From Allorhodopirellula heiligendammensis (GTDB lineage Bacteria; Planctomycetota; Planctomycetia; Pirellulales; Pirellulaceae), in assembly GCF_007860105.1 (NCBI RefSeq), contig NZ_SJPU01000002.1:208837-272836 (forward strand): a stretch of DNA of 64,000 nt, given 5' to 3'. Numbering within the stretch: position 1 is the stretch's first letter; every line of letters begins with the position of its first letter. The notes under the pieces were generated by a model. That model saw only the letters and a list, made by a program, of their open reading frames with translations. It searched no databases and was not told where the DNA came from. Below are positions 54,074 to 62,321 of the stretch, piece after piece. The translations under genes and the position numbers were made by a program.

Positions 54074-55111
54074 CTACAGAGCTGTCCGCTGCGGCATCCG
54101 GCGTACGTATCGTGACAGCAGTCTCGCCACCGACCCGAACGCACGTTGCGACGCGCGGGTCCGCGGGTCCGCTACGATCTCCCGCACAATTTCACAAGCC
54201 GCCGCCATGGGAGAACGCTCGAAATCATCGAGCACGTCGATGAGATATTGATTCCAGGGTTCTCGTCGCCGCCCGAGTTTCGAAGCGGCGGCCAGACGCG
54301 GCGGCAACCTCCGCTCTAGCTTATCGCGGATGCGTTCATTTTCCTGCTGAAAACGATTTTCTGCAGCGTTCGCTTTCGAGGTCTCGACCATCGTCTTGGA
54401 CTGGTCGTGCAAACGAAACATGGCGCCCACCGAAGGCGTGTACTGCACCCGCGAATGCTCGCTGAGATACCGCACGATCAGGTCCCAATCAAATCCATAA
54501 TTGAGCGAACGGTCGATGCCGCCGCACCCCCGAAGCATACTCATGCGAAACCATAACCCCGGTTGGCTGAACGAATACCGATCGCAGCGGAGCATCGCGA
54601 TGGCTGAGAGGTTCCGGTTCACCATTGTGGCATCACCGTTGGTAGGCGGTTGTCCTTGAGCGTCCTCCACGGCGACATTGAACGCATACAAATCGTATGA
54701 GCCATCAAATCGCTGGGCCAACTCGCAAAGTGTTCCCGGTGCGAGCCGATCATCGGAGTTGATCCAATTGAACAGTTCGCCGGTCGCCCGGTCGAGCCCC
54801 TTGCAAATGGCGTCAGACTGCCCGTCGTCAGGCTCGCGGATCACCTGTGAGATGTGATCAGCATAGTGATCGAGAACCTCGCCGCTGCCATCGGTACTGC
54901 CCCCATCGACAACGATGTATTCCAAGTTTGGATAGTTCTGTAGCAGTACCGAGCGAATCGTTTCCTCCAGAAACGCACCTTGATTGAAACTGGGGGTGAC
55001 CACAGTGATTCGTGGCCATGTCGGCTGCGACGTGCTGGCGACTTGCACCTCGGCGGCGTCCCATGGCCAGCCACAGCGATTGTGCAGCGGCGCGGGAATC
55101 AGAGACTTCAC
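54074..55111 (-). CDS. Family 2 glycosyltransferase
   Basis: The 345-residue GT-A enzyme has ITVVTPSFNQGAFLEETIRSVLLQNYPNLEYIVVDGGSTDGS (~residues 35-76, quoted in part), REPDDGQSDAICKGLDRATGE and the metal-binding-type motif NSDD (~118-121). Members transfer a sugar from a nucleotide donor, usually to polysaccharide or glycan acceptors. The acceptor is unknown. The start codon overlaps the stop of the upstream GT4-type gene (ATGA at 55108-55111), so the two are translationally coupled. Because that overlap fixes it, the start is well supported. Confidence 0.9.
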   Translation of the reverse strand: MKSLIPAPLHNRCGWPWDAAEVQVASTSQPTWPRITVVTPSFNQGAFLEETIRSVLLQNYPNLEYIVVDGGSTDGSGEVLDHYADHISQVIREPDDGQSDAICKGLDRATGELFNWINSDDRLAPGTLCELAQRFDGSYDLYAFNVAVEDAQGQPPTNGDATMVNRNLSAIAMLRCDRYSFSQPGLWFRMSMLRGCGGIDRSLNYGFDWDLIVRYLSEHSRVQYTPSVGAMFRLHDQSKTMVETSKANAAENRFQQENERIRDKLERRLPPRLAAASKLGRRREPWNQYLIDVLDDFERSPMAAACEIVREIVADPRTRASQRAFGSVARLLSRYVRRMPQRTAL

Positions 55112-56430
55112 GATGCACCCTCGAGAAAGGTCAGCAAAGATTGGAAATGCCGCTCGAATTCAAATTGTTCGAGATAGGCTTTCTCAGCTCGATCTCGATA
55201 GTTCGCATGATCCGCTAAGATTGTTTGGACGGCATCAGCGACCTCTTCAACACGATCGACACCGATACCACATTGATTCTCCGTCAGCACGCGAGCGATA
55301 CTTGGATTGTCGACACTGATCACGGGCACACCACACCGCAAGTAGTGAGAAAGCTTGCCCGACGCACCCGCGAGTAATTGAAAGTTGGGTCCCAGGGTGC
55401 TGTCGTAGATCACCACCCCGATGTCCGCGGACGCGATCAACTCGTCGAGCTCGTCGTAGGGCACCGGTTTGGTCGAAATCAGCACGCGTCCCTCTCCACT
55501 GGCCACGATGTCCCGATAGTAGTGAGTTTGCAAATCAATGGGAGTGTGACTGTGAAAGACCAACACGCGATCTCTTGGCCACATCGCGGCTACGGCGGCG
55601 AGATCACTTGACCGCATTCCCTCGCAGATCGAACCGGCGTGCAAGATCACCCGCGTCGCGTCTTTCAATTCAAATTGTGAATGGAAACGCTGACGCGAGA
55701 GGTCGGCAGACGCTTCACCACGCGGAGAATTGGGGATCAACAGGGCCGGAACGCTCCCGGCTCTATTTTCTTCGCAAAGCGCCTGTTGTCGCTCGGTATC
55801 CTGGATCACGAGCACATTGGCTGCACGGTGATCGGCCCGCTCACGCCGCTTCGCCCGACGCCAGGCCGGGGCCCAAAAATCACGCAGAAACATGATCTCC
55901 AGCGACCAGTACACCAGCGGTACGTGGCGTGCAACTGCGAGTGGTCGAGCCGCGGCCAAACCCAGCATATCCACACCAATCACAGCGTCGTAGTCTCGCC
56001 CCTGCGTGGCGAGGGCCACCCCCTTCACAAAGCGATGTCGAGTCGTCCACGTACGCGGCGCCAGACCGGCCGTGATGGCATGAATACGATCTCGCGCCGC
56101 TTCCAATGATGACGCGAGTCGCGCTGGCAGAGCATGTTTGACTCGCGACCTCCAGGTTCTGGTATCGCACGAGGTTGGCGTCGCGGACTGAGCGCCGTGG
56201 CGGGCGGGTTGACCATCGGCGATCCGCAGCAACTCGACGTGAGCCCCCAGGTCCGGTGGTTGCGCAAAGTCGGCATCGGTGTCACGCATCACAATGTCGA
56301 CGTCCCAACCATGCTCATCGAACAGGCGCGCGGCATTGATCAAGCTTGGCGCACAACCCAAATAGGTCTCGTGAAAGACAATCGCAATCCGTTGGCGGGC
56401 TTCAGTGGGGGGCACGGTATGTGGATCCAT
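55108..56430 (-). CDS. GT4-type glycosyltransferase
   Basis: The ~440-residue protein has a GT-B plan. The N-terminal domain begins RIAIVFHETYLGCAPSLINAARLF. The C-terminal nucleotide-sugar domain includes VILHAGSICEGMRSSDLAA, DELDELIASADIGVVIYD and a GT4-like LAGASGKLSHYLRCGVPVISVD, with Lys-Leu in place of the more usual Lys-x-x-Glu element. It probably adds a sugar to an envelope glycan together with the overlapping GT2. The start at 56430 precedes the conserved N-terminus. An upstream ATG at 56502 would add 24 unsupported residues. Confidence 0.82.
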   Translation of the reverse strand: MDPHTVPPTEARQRIAIVFHETYLGCAPSLINAARLFDEHGWDVDIVMRDTDADFAQPPDLGAHVELLRIADGQPARHGAQSATPTSCDTRTWRSRVKHALPARLASSLEAARDRIHAITAGLAPRTWTTRHRFVKGVALATQGRDYDAVIGVDMLGLAAARPLAVARHVPLVYWSLEIMFLRDFWAPAWRRAKRRERADHRAANVLVIQDTERQQALCEENRAGSVPALLIPNSPRGEASADLSRQRFHSQFELKDATRVILHAGSICEGMRSSDLAAVAAMWPRDRVLVFHSHTPIDLQTHYYRDIVASGEGRVLISTKPVPYDELDELIASADIGVVIYDSTLGPNFQLLAGASGKLSHYLRCGVPVISVDNPSIARVLTENQCGIGVDRVEEVADAVQTILADHANYRDRAEKAYLEQFEFERHFQSLLTFLEGAS

Positions 56431-56627
56431 CTGCCCAGTATACGCAGGTGTGGCGCCCGGGTTTAGCACCGACTCATGACAACTATTTTCCCAGCGTGGC
56501 AAAAAACTATCGATGTTGTTGGAATCGCGTCTCCCAGAGTGTTTTCTCTGGCTATCCTACAAGAGTCGCCGAGTTGTTCCGTCGACGTCGATGACCAGAA
56601 TTATTTCATTCAGTGGGCGTAGGTGCA

Positions 56628-57596
56628 ATGGTTGAGATGCAGCGAGGGAGGCGCCGGAAACTCAATGTATTTTTAGCGCTGAGTGCAGGAGTCCTATCTC
56701 TCTTGCTCGATGCCGGCACGCTATCGGCGGCGGTGTTCGCCAATTTCTCGCCCGCCCGGCACGAACGTTTTCTAGTAGGGGATCCGGCCGACCCCGACCC
56801 CCTCAATCCGACTTTTTTGCTCGACCACACCAAAATTACTGGGGTGGGCCTATCGGCGGCGGTGTTGGTCACGCCACAGCATTTCCTGACCGCCACTCAT
56901 GTTGGGGTATTCGACCCCACCTTTGTATCAGCCGATGGCGTCCGCCACACCTACGGAGCCCTGTCACGAACGGTCCTGCAGACGACGTTGACGTCAGATT
57001 TGACGCTGAGCAACGGCACTGTCTTGCCAGCAGGCAGTGTGCACGCGAGTGACCTATCATTGGTCCGCTTGGCCAGTCCTATATCTGCGGACGACGGGAT
57101 CGCCCCAATGGCACTCTTTGGCGGTAGCCTCTCGTCGATTGTGGGACGCGATGTCAATTTATTTGTACAAAGCAACCGAGCGGGCAGCGACACAGCGAAT
57201 TTCGTTCAACAGATTGAACTCAACACGGGAGCCATCACTGATGGGGTGGCCTATCGCTACGACAATCCACCGGGATTGCCCGCTTCGGACGAGTTACGTT
57301 TTTCTGGTGGTGATTCCGGTCGCGCCTCGGTAACACAGATCAACGGCCAATATGTCGTCGTGGGCACCCATATGGGGATCGGTACCGACAGCAACACCGG
57401 TGATTTCTACAGCATCGATAATTATGTGGTGCCCTATCTGGAACAAATCCAAGCAGTTGTTGCTCTGGACGGCTACCAAATCAACGTTGTCGCGGTCCCG
57501 GAGCCCGGGTCAACCGGGTTGATGGGGCTTGTCGTTGTCCTGGCGGTGATAGTGGTCAAGCAACGCACTGCTTTGGTCATGCGGAAACGTGAGTAA
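56628..57596 (+). CDS. Secreted trypsin-like protein with PEP-CTERM anchor
   Basis: The ~322-residue protein begins with a basic N-terminus and signal helix (LNVFLALSAGVLSLLLDAGTLSAAV). A chymotrypsin-fold catalytic triad follows, visible as LTATHVG (His), ASDLSLVRL (Asp) and SGGDSGRAS (Ser). The C-terminus VPEPGSTGLMGLVVVLAVIV...RKRE is a PEP-CTERM sorting signal (VPEP, hydrophobic helix, basic tail) that would be processed by an exosortase in the inner membrane. Substrates are unknown. ATG 56628 is used, though 56637 is also possible. No exosortase or EPS locus is adjacent. Confidence 0.85.
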   Translation: MVEMQRGRRRKLNVFLALSAGVLSLLLDAGTLSAAVFANFSPARHERFLVGDPADPDPLNPTFLLDHTKITGVGLSAAVLVTPQHFLTATHVGVFDPTFVSADGVRHTYGALSRTVLQTTLTSDLTLSNGTVLPAGSVHASDLSLVRLASPISADDGIAPMALFGGSLSSIVGRDVNLFVQSNRAGSDTANFVQQIELNTGAITDGVAYRYDNPPGLPASDELRFSGGDSGRASVTQINGQYVVVGTHMGIGTDSNTGDFYSIDNYVVPYLEQIQAVVALDGYQINVVAVPEPGSTGLMGLVVVLAVIVVKQRTALVMRKRE

Positions 57597-57742
57597 GAAA
57601 GCAATTGAGTTCAGCGAGATGGGCTCCATCTCCTTGAGCCCTCGGAGAGTCGCGGGTTTAGCCGCCGAGTCACTCATTCCGAGCATTCCTGCGGCGCATC
57701 AGCTAGTATTGGTATCTATCCGCTGACTCCGACGCATCATTC

Positions 57743-60700
57743 ATGCTTTCGATGAAACCGTTTACTGTATTTCAAATGCGACTATTTCACCCGCGCAATA
57801 TTTGCGTTTGCCTAGGACTGGTATTTTCGAATTCTAGTTTCGCCGCCGATCGAACACTGCCTACGGAAGCGGTCGAGTTTGAGACCCAAATTCGACCGAT
57901 ATTCAACGAGCACTGCGTAGCCTGCCACGGAGGAGTGAAACAGGCTGCTGATCTGTCGTTCATTCACCGAGATGCGGCCCTGGCGGTAATCGAACCGGGT
58001 GCCCCGGAAGACTCGCTGCTGATCGACCGGATCACCTCGGATGACGAATATGAAATCATGCCTCCCGCCGAGCATGGCGCGGCACTTTCCGCGGAGAACG
58101 TGGCGACGTTGAGACGCTGGATTGCTGAAGGTGCCCAGTGGCAACAACCATGGTCCTACGAAAAACCCACGGCACCTGCAATTCCCCCGACTGACCAGGA
58201 CAACTGGTGCCAGAGCCCGCTGGACCATTTTGTGCTAGCGCGGTTGGAAGGGGAGGGCCTCTCGCCGGCACCGCCCGCCGAGCCGACGGAGTGGTTACGC
58301 CGGGTGACGTTCGACCTGACGGGACTGCCTCCCGCTGCGGTCGACGTGACTCGTTTCATCGCTGACCTTGAGTTAGCTGGTAGCGATGAAGCGAAGCATG
58401 AGAAGGTCTACACTTCGACGGTCGAACGTTTGCTGGGGTCACCTCAATATGGCGAGCGTTGGGCATCGGTATGGCTAGACCAAATTCGCTACGCCGACTC
58501 CAAAGGACTCGGACTCGATGGTCGCCGCGAGATTTGGAAGTACCGCGACTGGGTCATCGACGCATACAACAACGATATGCCGTTCGACGAATTCACGATC
58601 CGGCAGCTTGCCGGTGATCTGCTTGATGACCCTACTATCGAAGACCTCGTAGCAACTGCAGCCAATCGTTTGACGCAGTCCAATGATGAGGGCGGCACCG
58701 ACGATGAAGAGTTCCGGGTTGCTGCGGTGCTCGATCGTGTCAGCACCGTGTGGCAAACCTGGCAAGGCATTACGATCGGTTGCGTGCAATGCCATAGCCA
58801 CCCCTACGACCCCATCTCCCACGAGGAGTTTTACCAATCCGTGGCGTTCTTCAACAACACCGCCGACAGCGATTTGGGCGAAGAGTTCCCCGTCCTCCCC
58901 GTCCCGCTAGACAGTGACAACAACGAGAAGGCCGCACGGTTGGATCGGGAAATCCGCCAGCTCGAAGAGTCCCTGTGGGAGCGGGAAACCGATATTTTCT
59001 CAGCTGACAACGCCGACTGGCAGCCGATCACCGAACTCGTCGCCCAGGCGGATAAGGAAACGGACATTGATGTGGAAGTCCGCGATGGGATTACTGAGTT
59101 TTATACCACCGACACGCTGTCCAACGGCACAACGATCACCCTGACTGCCCACATGCCGTCCGACGTCGATACCCTCTCGGCGATCCGCCTGACATTGTCA
59201 CCACGGAATCTCGAGACAGCAAAAGCCGATTCGGAATGGGGGTTCGTGCTATCCCAAATCCGGGCGAGTCTGCAGGTGCCCGGCCAGGATACCGTGGAGC
59301 TCAAACTGGCTCGAGTGATCGGAGATGAACCGCATCCGTTCAAGGATCCCGATCAGAGCCTGAACGAAAAATCGCGCGACGGCTTCGCTGCCTACACGCG
59401 TATTCACTATCCACGCACCGCAGTGCTCGTGCTAGCTACGCCTCTCTCGATTCCGGCTTCGGAGACCGAAAACGAGCCTATCGAGCTGAAACTGGAACTT
59501 CAGCACGGGGTGAACGCGCTTGGTGCCTTTGCCTTGGTATCTCGTCGGGGACATCTCGCAGTCTCCGGGGCGGCAAATTTGCAGGCTCAGCTCAATGCTG
59601 ACGAGTTGGTCGCCGATCGCGAGCACCTCGCCGAAGTCAGCAGGCAGCGGGGAAAGATTGCGAGCACCAAGGTACCGATCATGCGCGAACGTCCCGCCTC
59701 GCTGAGTCGACCAACCCACGTGTTCATTCGCGGTCTGTTCTTGACCAAGGGAGATCAGGTCTCGCCGGGAGTTCCAGCCTCGATGCCCCCCTTAGCGAAA
59801 CCGGATGCCGCCCCAGACCACTCGGATCCGACCCGACTGAGCTTGGCAAACTGGATCGCCAGCGACGAGAACCCCTTTACCGCTCGTGTGGCTGTGAACC
59901 GTGTGTGGGCACGCCTATTCGGGATCGGCATCGTAGCAACTGAGGAAGACTTCGGATCCAGTGGCGAGCGACCTTCCGATCCAGCATTGCTTGATCATCT
60001 GGCAACTCGATTCCAGGGTGATCAAGCTTGGAGCCAGAAGGCACTGCTACGCTCGATTGTGCTCTCGAGCACCTATCGGCAAGATTCAGCGAACCGGCCC
60101 AAAGTGAGTTCAAGCGACCCCGAAAATCGCTTGCTCGCCCGCGGCCCCCGATTCCGCTTGCCCGCCGAGATGGTCCGAGATGCGGCTCTGGCCGCTTCGG
60201 GACTGTTATCGGACAAATTGCATGGACCGCCGGTCCAACCGCCGATTCCTGATGGTATCTGGAAACCATTCGCCGGTGATCCTTGGAAGACTCCGGGGAC
60301 CGACGACCCGGATCGATACCGGCGGTCGATTTACACCTATATCAAACGCAGCATCCCCTATCCGATGTTCGCCGCCTTCGACGCACCTTCGCGTGAATTT
60401 TGCACGCCCCGTCGATTGCGCAGCAATACGCCCTTGCAGGCCTTGACCACCTTCAACGACACCACGTTCGTCGAGTGTGCAAACGCCTTGGCGACACGCA
60501 TGTTAGCCGAACACAAAGACATCGATGATCAACTGAAATTTGGATTCATCACGGTGACCTCACGCCAACCAAACAGCACGGAGCTCGCAGCGTTGAAGTC
60601 GCTTTACCAATCTTGTCTCGACGACGACGACACGCCTGTTGACGCCATGCAGGCAGTCTCGGCAGTCCTCTTGAACCTCGACGAAATCATGAGCAAATAA
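57743..60700 (+). CDS. PSCyt1/DUF1549/DUF1553 (PSD1) protein
   Basis: The 985-residue secreted protein is typical of planctomycetes. After a signal peptide (~1-35) comes a planctomycete cytochrome-C domain with haem motif CVACHGG (Cys58, Cys61, His62) and PAE.GA...LRRWIAEGA. A DUF1549 domain (PTEWLRRVTFDLTGLPP, SPQYGERWASVWLDQIRYADSKG) follows. A central beta domain (~400-620) resembles a concanavalin-type module. The DUF1553 domain is C-terminal (RVAVNRVWARLFGIGIVATEEDFGSSGE, LPAEMVRDAALAASG, FNDTTFVECA). The function is unproven. It is always paired with DUF1501 and thought to act in carbohydrate breakdown or electron transfer. The partner starts one nt after its stop. Confidence 0.93.
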   Translation: MLSMKPFTVFQMRLFHPRNICVCLGLVFSNSSFAADRTLPTEAVEFETQIRPIFNEHCVACHGGVKQAADLSFIHRDAALAVIEPGAPEDSLLIDRITSDDEYEIMPPAEHGAALSAENVATLRRWIAEGAQWQQPWSYEKPTAPAIPPTDQDNWCQSPLDHFVLARLEGEGLSPAPPAEPTEWLRRVTFDLTGLPPAAVDVTRFIADLELAGSDEAKHEKVYTSTVERLLGSPQYGERWASVWLDQIRYADSKGLGLDGRREIWKYRDWVIDAYNNDMPFDEFTIRQLAGDLLDDPTIEDLVATAANRLTQSNDEGGTDDEEFRVAAVLDRVSTVWQTWQGITIGCVQCHSHPYDPISHEEFYQSVAFFNNTADSDLGEEFPVLPVPLDSDNNEKAARLDREIRQLEESLWERETDIFSADNADWQPITELVAQADKETDIDVEVRDGITEFYTTDTLSNGTTITLTAHMPSDVDTLSAIRLTLSPRNLETAKADSEWGFVLSQIRASLQVPGQDTVELKLARVIGDEPHPFKDPDQSLNEKSRDGFAAYTRIHYPRTAVLVLATPLSIPASETENEPIELKLELQHGVNALGAFALVSRRGHLAVSGAANLQAQLNADELVADREHLAEVSRQRGKIASTKVPIMRERPASLSRPTHVFIRGLFLTKGDQVSPGVPASMPPLAKPDAAPDHSDPTRLSLANWIASDENPFTARVAVNRVWARLFGIGIVATEEDFGSSGERPSDPALLDHLATRFQGDQAWSQKALLRSIVLSSTYRQDSANRPKVSSSDPENRLLARGPRFRLPAEMVRDAALAASGLLSDKLHGPPVQPPIPDGIWKPFAGDPWKTPGTDDPDRYRRSIYTYIKRSIPYPMFAAFDAPSREFCTPRRLRSNTPLQALTTFNDTTFVECANALATRMLAEHKDIDDQLKFGFITVTSRQPNSTELAALKSLYQSCLDDDDTPVDAMQAVSAVLLNLDEIMSK

Positions 60701-60701
60701 A

Positions 60702-62213
60702 ATGTCCAAAAGAGAATCACTCCAGCAATCCGTCGTTCGCCAATCGCTTGAAAATACGACCCGACGGAACTTTTTGAACCAATGCGCCTCGGGCATGACG
60801 GCAGGCGTCGGAGGCTTGTGGCTAGCGTCTCAGATGGCAGGGACCGTTCAGGCAGGGTATCAGCCCCAGCATGCTGCCACCGATCCGCTGAGTTCACTGG
60901 CTCCACCGCGGCCTGCCAAAGTGAAGCGAGTCATTTACCTTCACATGGTAGGTGCCCCCAGCCAATTGGAACTGTTCGACTTCAAACCCGACCTCAACGC
61001 CCTCGATGGCAAGGAATGCCCTCAGTCATTTCTCGAGGGCAAACGGTTTGCTTTTATCAATGGTACGCCCCGCATGCTGGGTCATCAGTACAAATTTGAT
61101 CGGTACGGAGATTGCGGCGCATGGGTCTCCGAAATGATGCCGCACACGGCTCAGTGTGTTGATCAACTTTGCTTTATCAAGACGATGCAAACGGACCAAT
61201 TCAATCACGGTCCGGCTCAATTGCTCTGCCATACGGGAGCGACCGTGATGGGGTCACCCTCCATTGGGTCGTGGGTTACCTGGGGACTCGGCACAGAGAA
61301 CGCTGACCTGCCGGGGTTCATTGTGCTGTTGTCAGGTGGCCGGCTGCCACGGGTGGGCAAAGCATTGTGGAGTTCCGGTTTCTTACCGTCAGTCTATCAA
61401 GGCGTGCAATGCCGTTCGCAAGGCGATCCCGTTCTCAACGTGTCCAATCCGCCCGGCGTTTCTCGATCCAAGCGACGGCGGCAACTCGACGCCCTCGACG
61501 TACTCAACCAGCAATCCTATGAGCAATTCGGCGACCCCGAAACGCTCACGCGCATCGCCCAGTACGAAATGGCATTTCGTATGCAAGTCGCTGCACCGGA
61601 AGTCATGGATATCACCAAGGAGTCGGCCGACACCTTATCAGCTTATGGTGCCGAACCAGGCAAAGAATCGTTTGCCAATAACTGTCTGCTGGCTCGGCGA
61701 CTGGTCGAGCAGGGAGTGCGGTTCGTTCAATTATTTGACTGGGGATGGGACACCCATGGATCCAGCAAGAGCGAGTCGCTCAATCACGGTTTCCGGGATA
61801 AGTGTCAGCAGACTGACCAGCCCGTTGCGGCATTGTTGAATGATCTGCGTCAACGTGGTCTGCTCGAAGACACGTTGGTAGTTTGGGGCGGTGAATTTGG
61901 ACGGACCCCGATGCGTGAAAATCGCGGTGGCGGCACGATGGCGTTCATGGGCCGTGATCATAGCCCTGACGCGTTCACCATTTGGATGGCAGGCGCTGGC
62001 ATTAAACCGGGATTTACCTACGGTGAAACCGACCCGGTTGGCTATACCGCGACGACCAATCCCGTCCAGCTACGAGATCTTCACGCCACGCTGCTGCACC
62101 TGCTCGGTTTCGACTACCAACAGCTGTCATACCCATTCAAAGGGCTCGATCAAAAACTCACCGGAGTAAAACCCACCCGGTTGGTCAAAGAGATACTTAG
62201 CGATAACGCTTGA
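60702..62213 (+). CDS. DUF1501 protein with Tat signal
   Basis: The 503-residue protein has a Tat-type signal (TTRRNFLNQCASGMTAGVGG, residues ~19-38) and a DUF1501 core related to the alkaline phosphatase/sulfatase superfamily. Conserved blocks are VIYLHMVGAPSQLELFDFKP, FNHGPAQLL, GSWVTWGLG, FDWGWDTHG, VWGGEFGRTP and GRDHSPDAFTIWMAGAGIKPG. The Asp and His residues in these blocks are probable metal ligands. It follows the DUF1549/1553 gene by a single base and is almost surely translated from the same mRNA. The biochemical activity of the pair is not established. Confidence 0.93.
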   Translation: MSKRESLQQSVVRQSLENTTRRNFLNQCASGMTAGVGGLWLASQMAGTVQAGYQPQHAATDPLSSLAPPRPAKVKRVIYLHMVGAPSQLELFDFKPDLNALDGKECPQSFLEGKRFAFINGTPRMLGHQYKFDRYGDCGAWVSEMMPHTAQCVDQLCFIKTMQTDQFNHGPAQLLCHTGATVMGSPSIGSWVTWGLGTENADLPGFIVLLSGGRLPRVGKALWSSGFLPSVYQGVQCRSQGDPVLNVSNPPGVSRSKRRRQLDALDVLNQQSYEQFGDPETLTRIAQYEMAFRMQVAAPEVMDITKESADTLSAYGAEPGKESFANNCLLARRLVEQGVRFVQLFDWGWDTHGSSKSESLNHGFRDKCQQTDQPVAALLNDLRQRGLLEDTLVVWGGEFGRTPMRENRGGGTMAFMGRDHSPDAFTIWMAGAGIKPGFTYGETDPVGYTATTNPVQLRDLHATLLHLLGFDYQQLSYPFKGLDQKLTGVKPTRLVKEILSDNA

Positions 62214-62321
62214 GTGGAAAGTGGTAGCTGACGTTCGGGGATCGAGCGGGGCTCCACTGCTGGCTCGCTTCGCCTCGATGACGACTATGGGGAGATGCTC
62301 TCTCCAGACTTCGCCAAGTTC

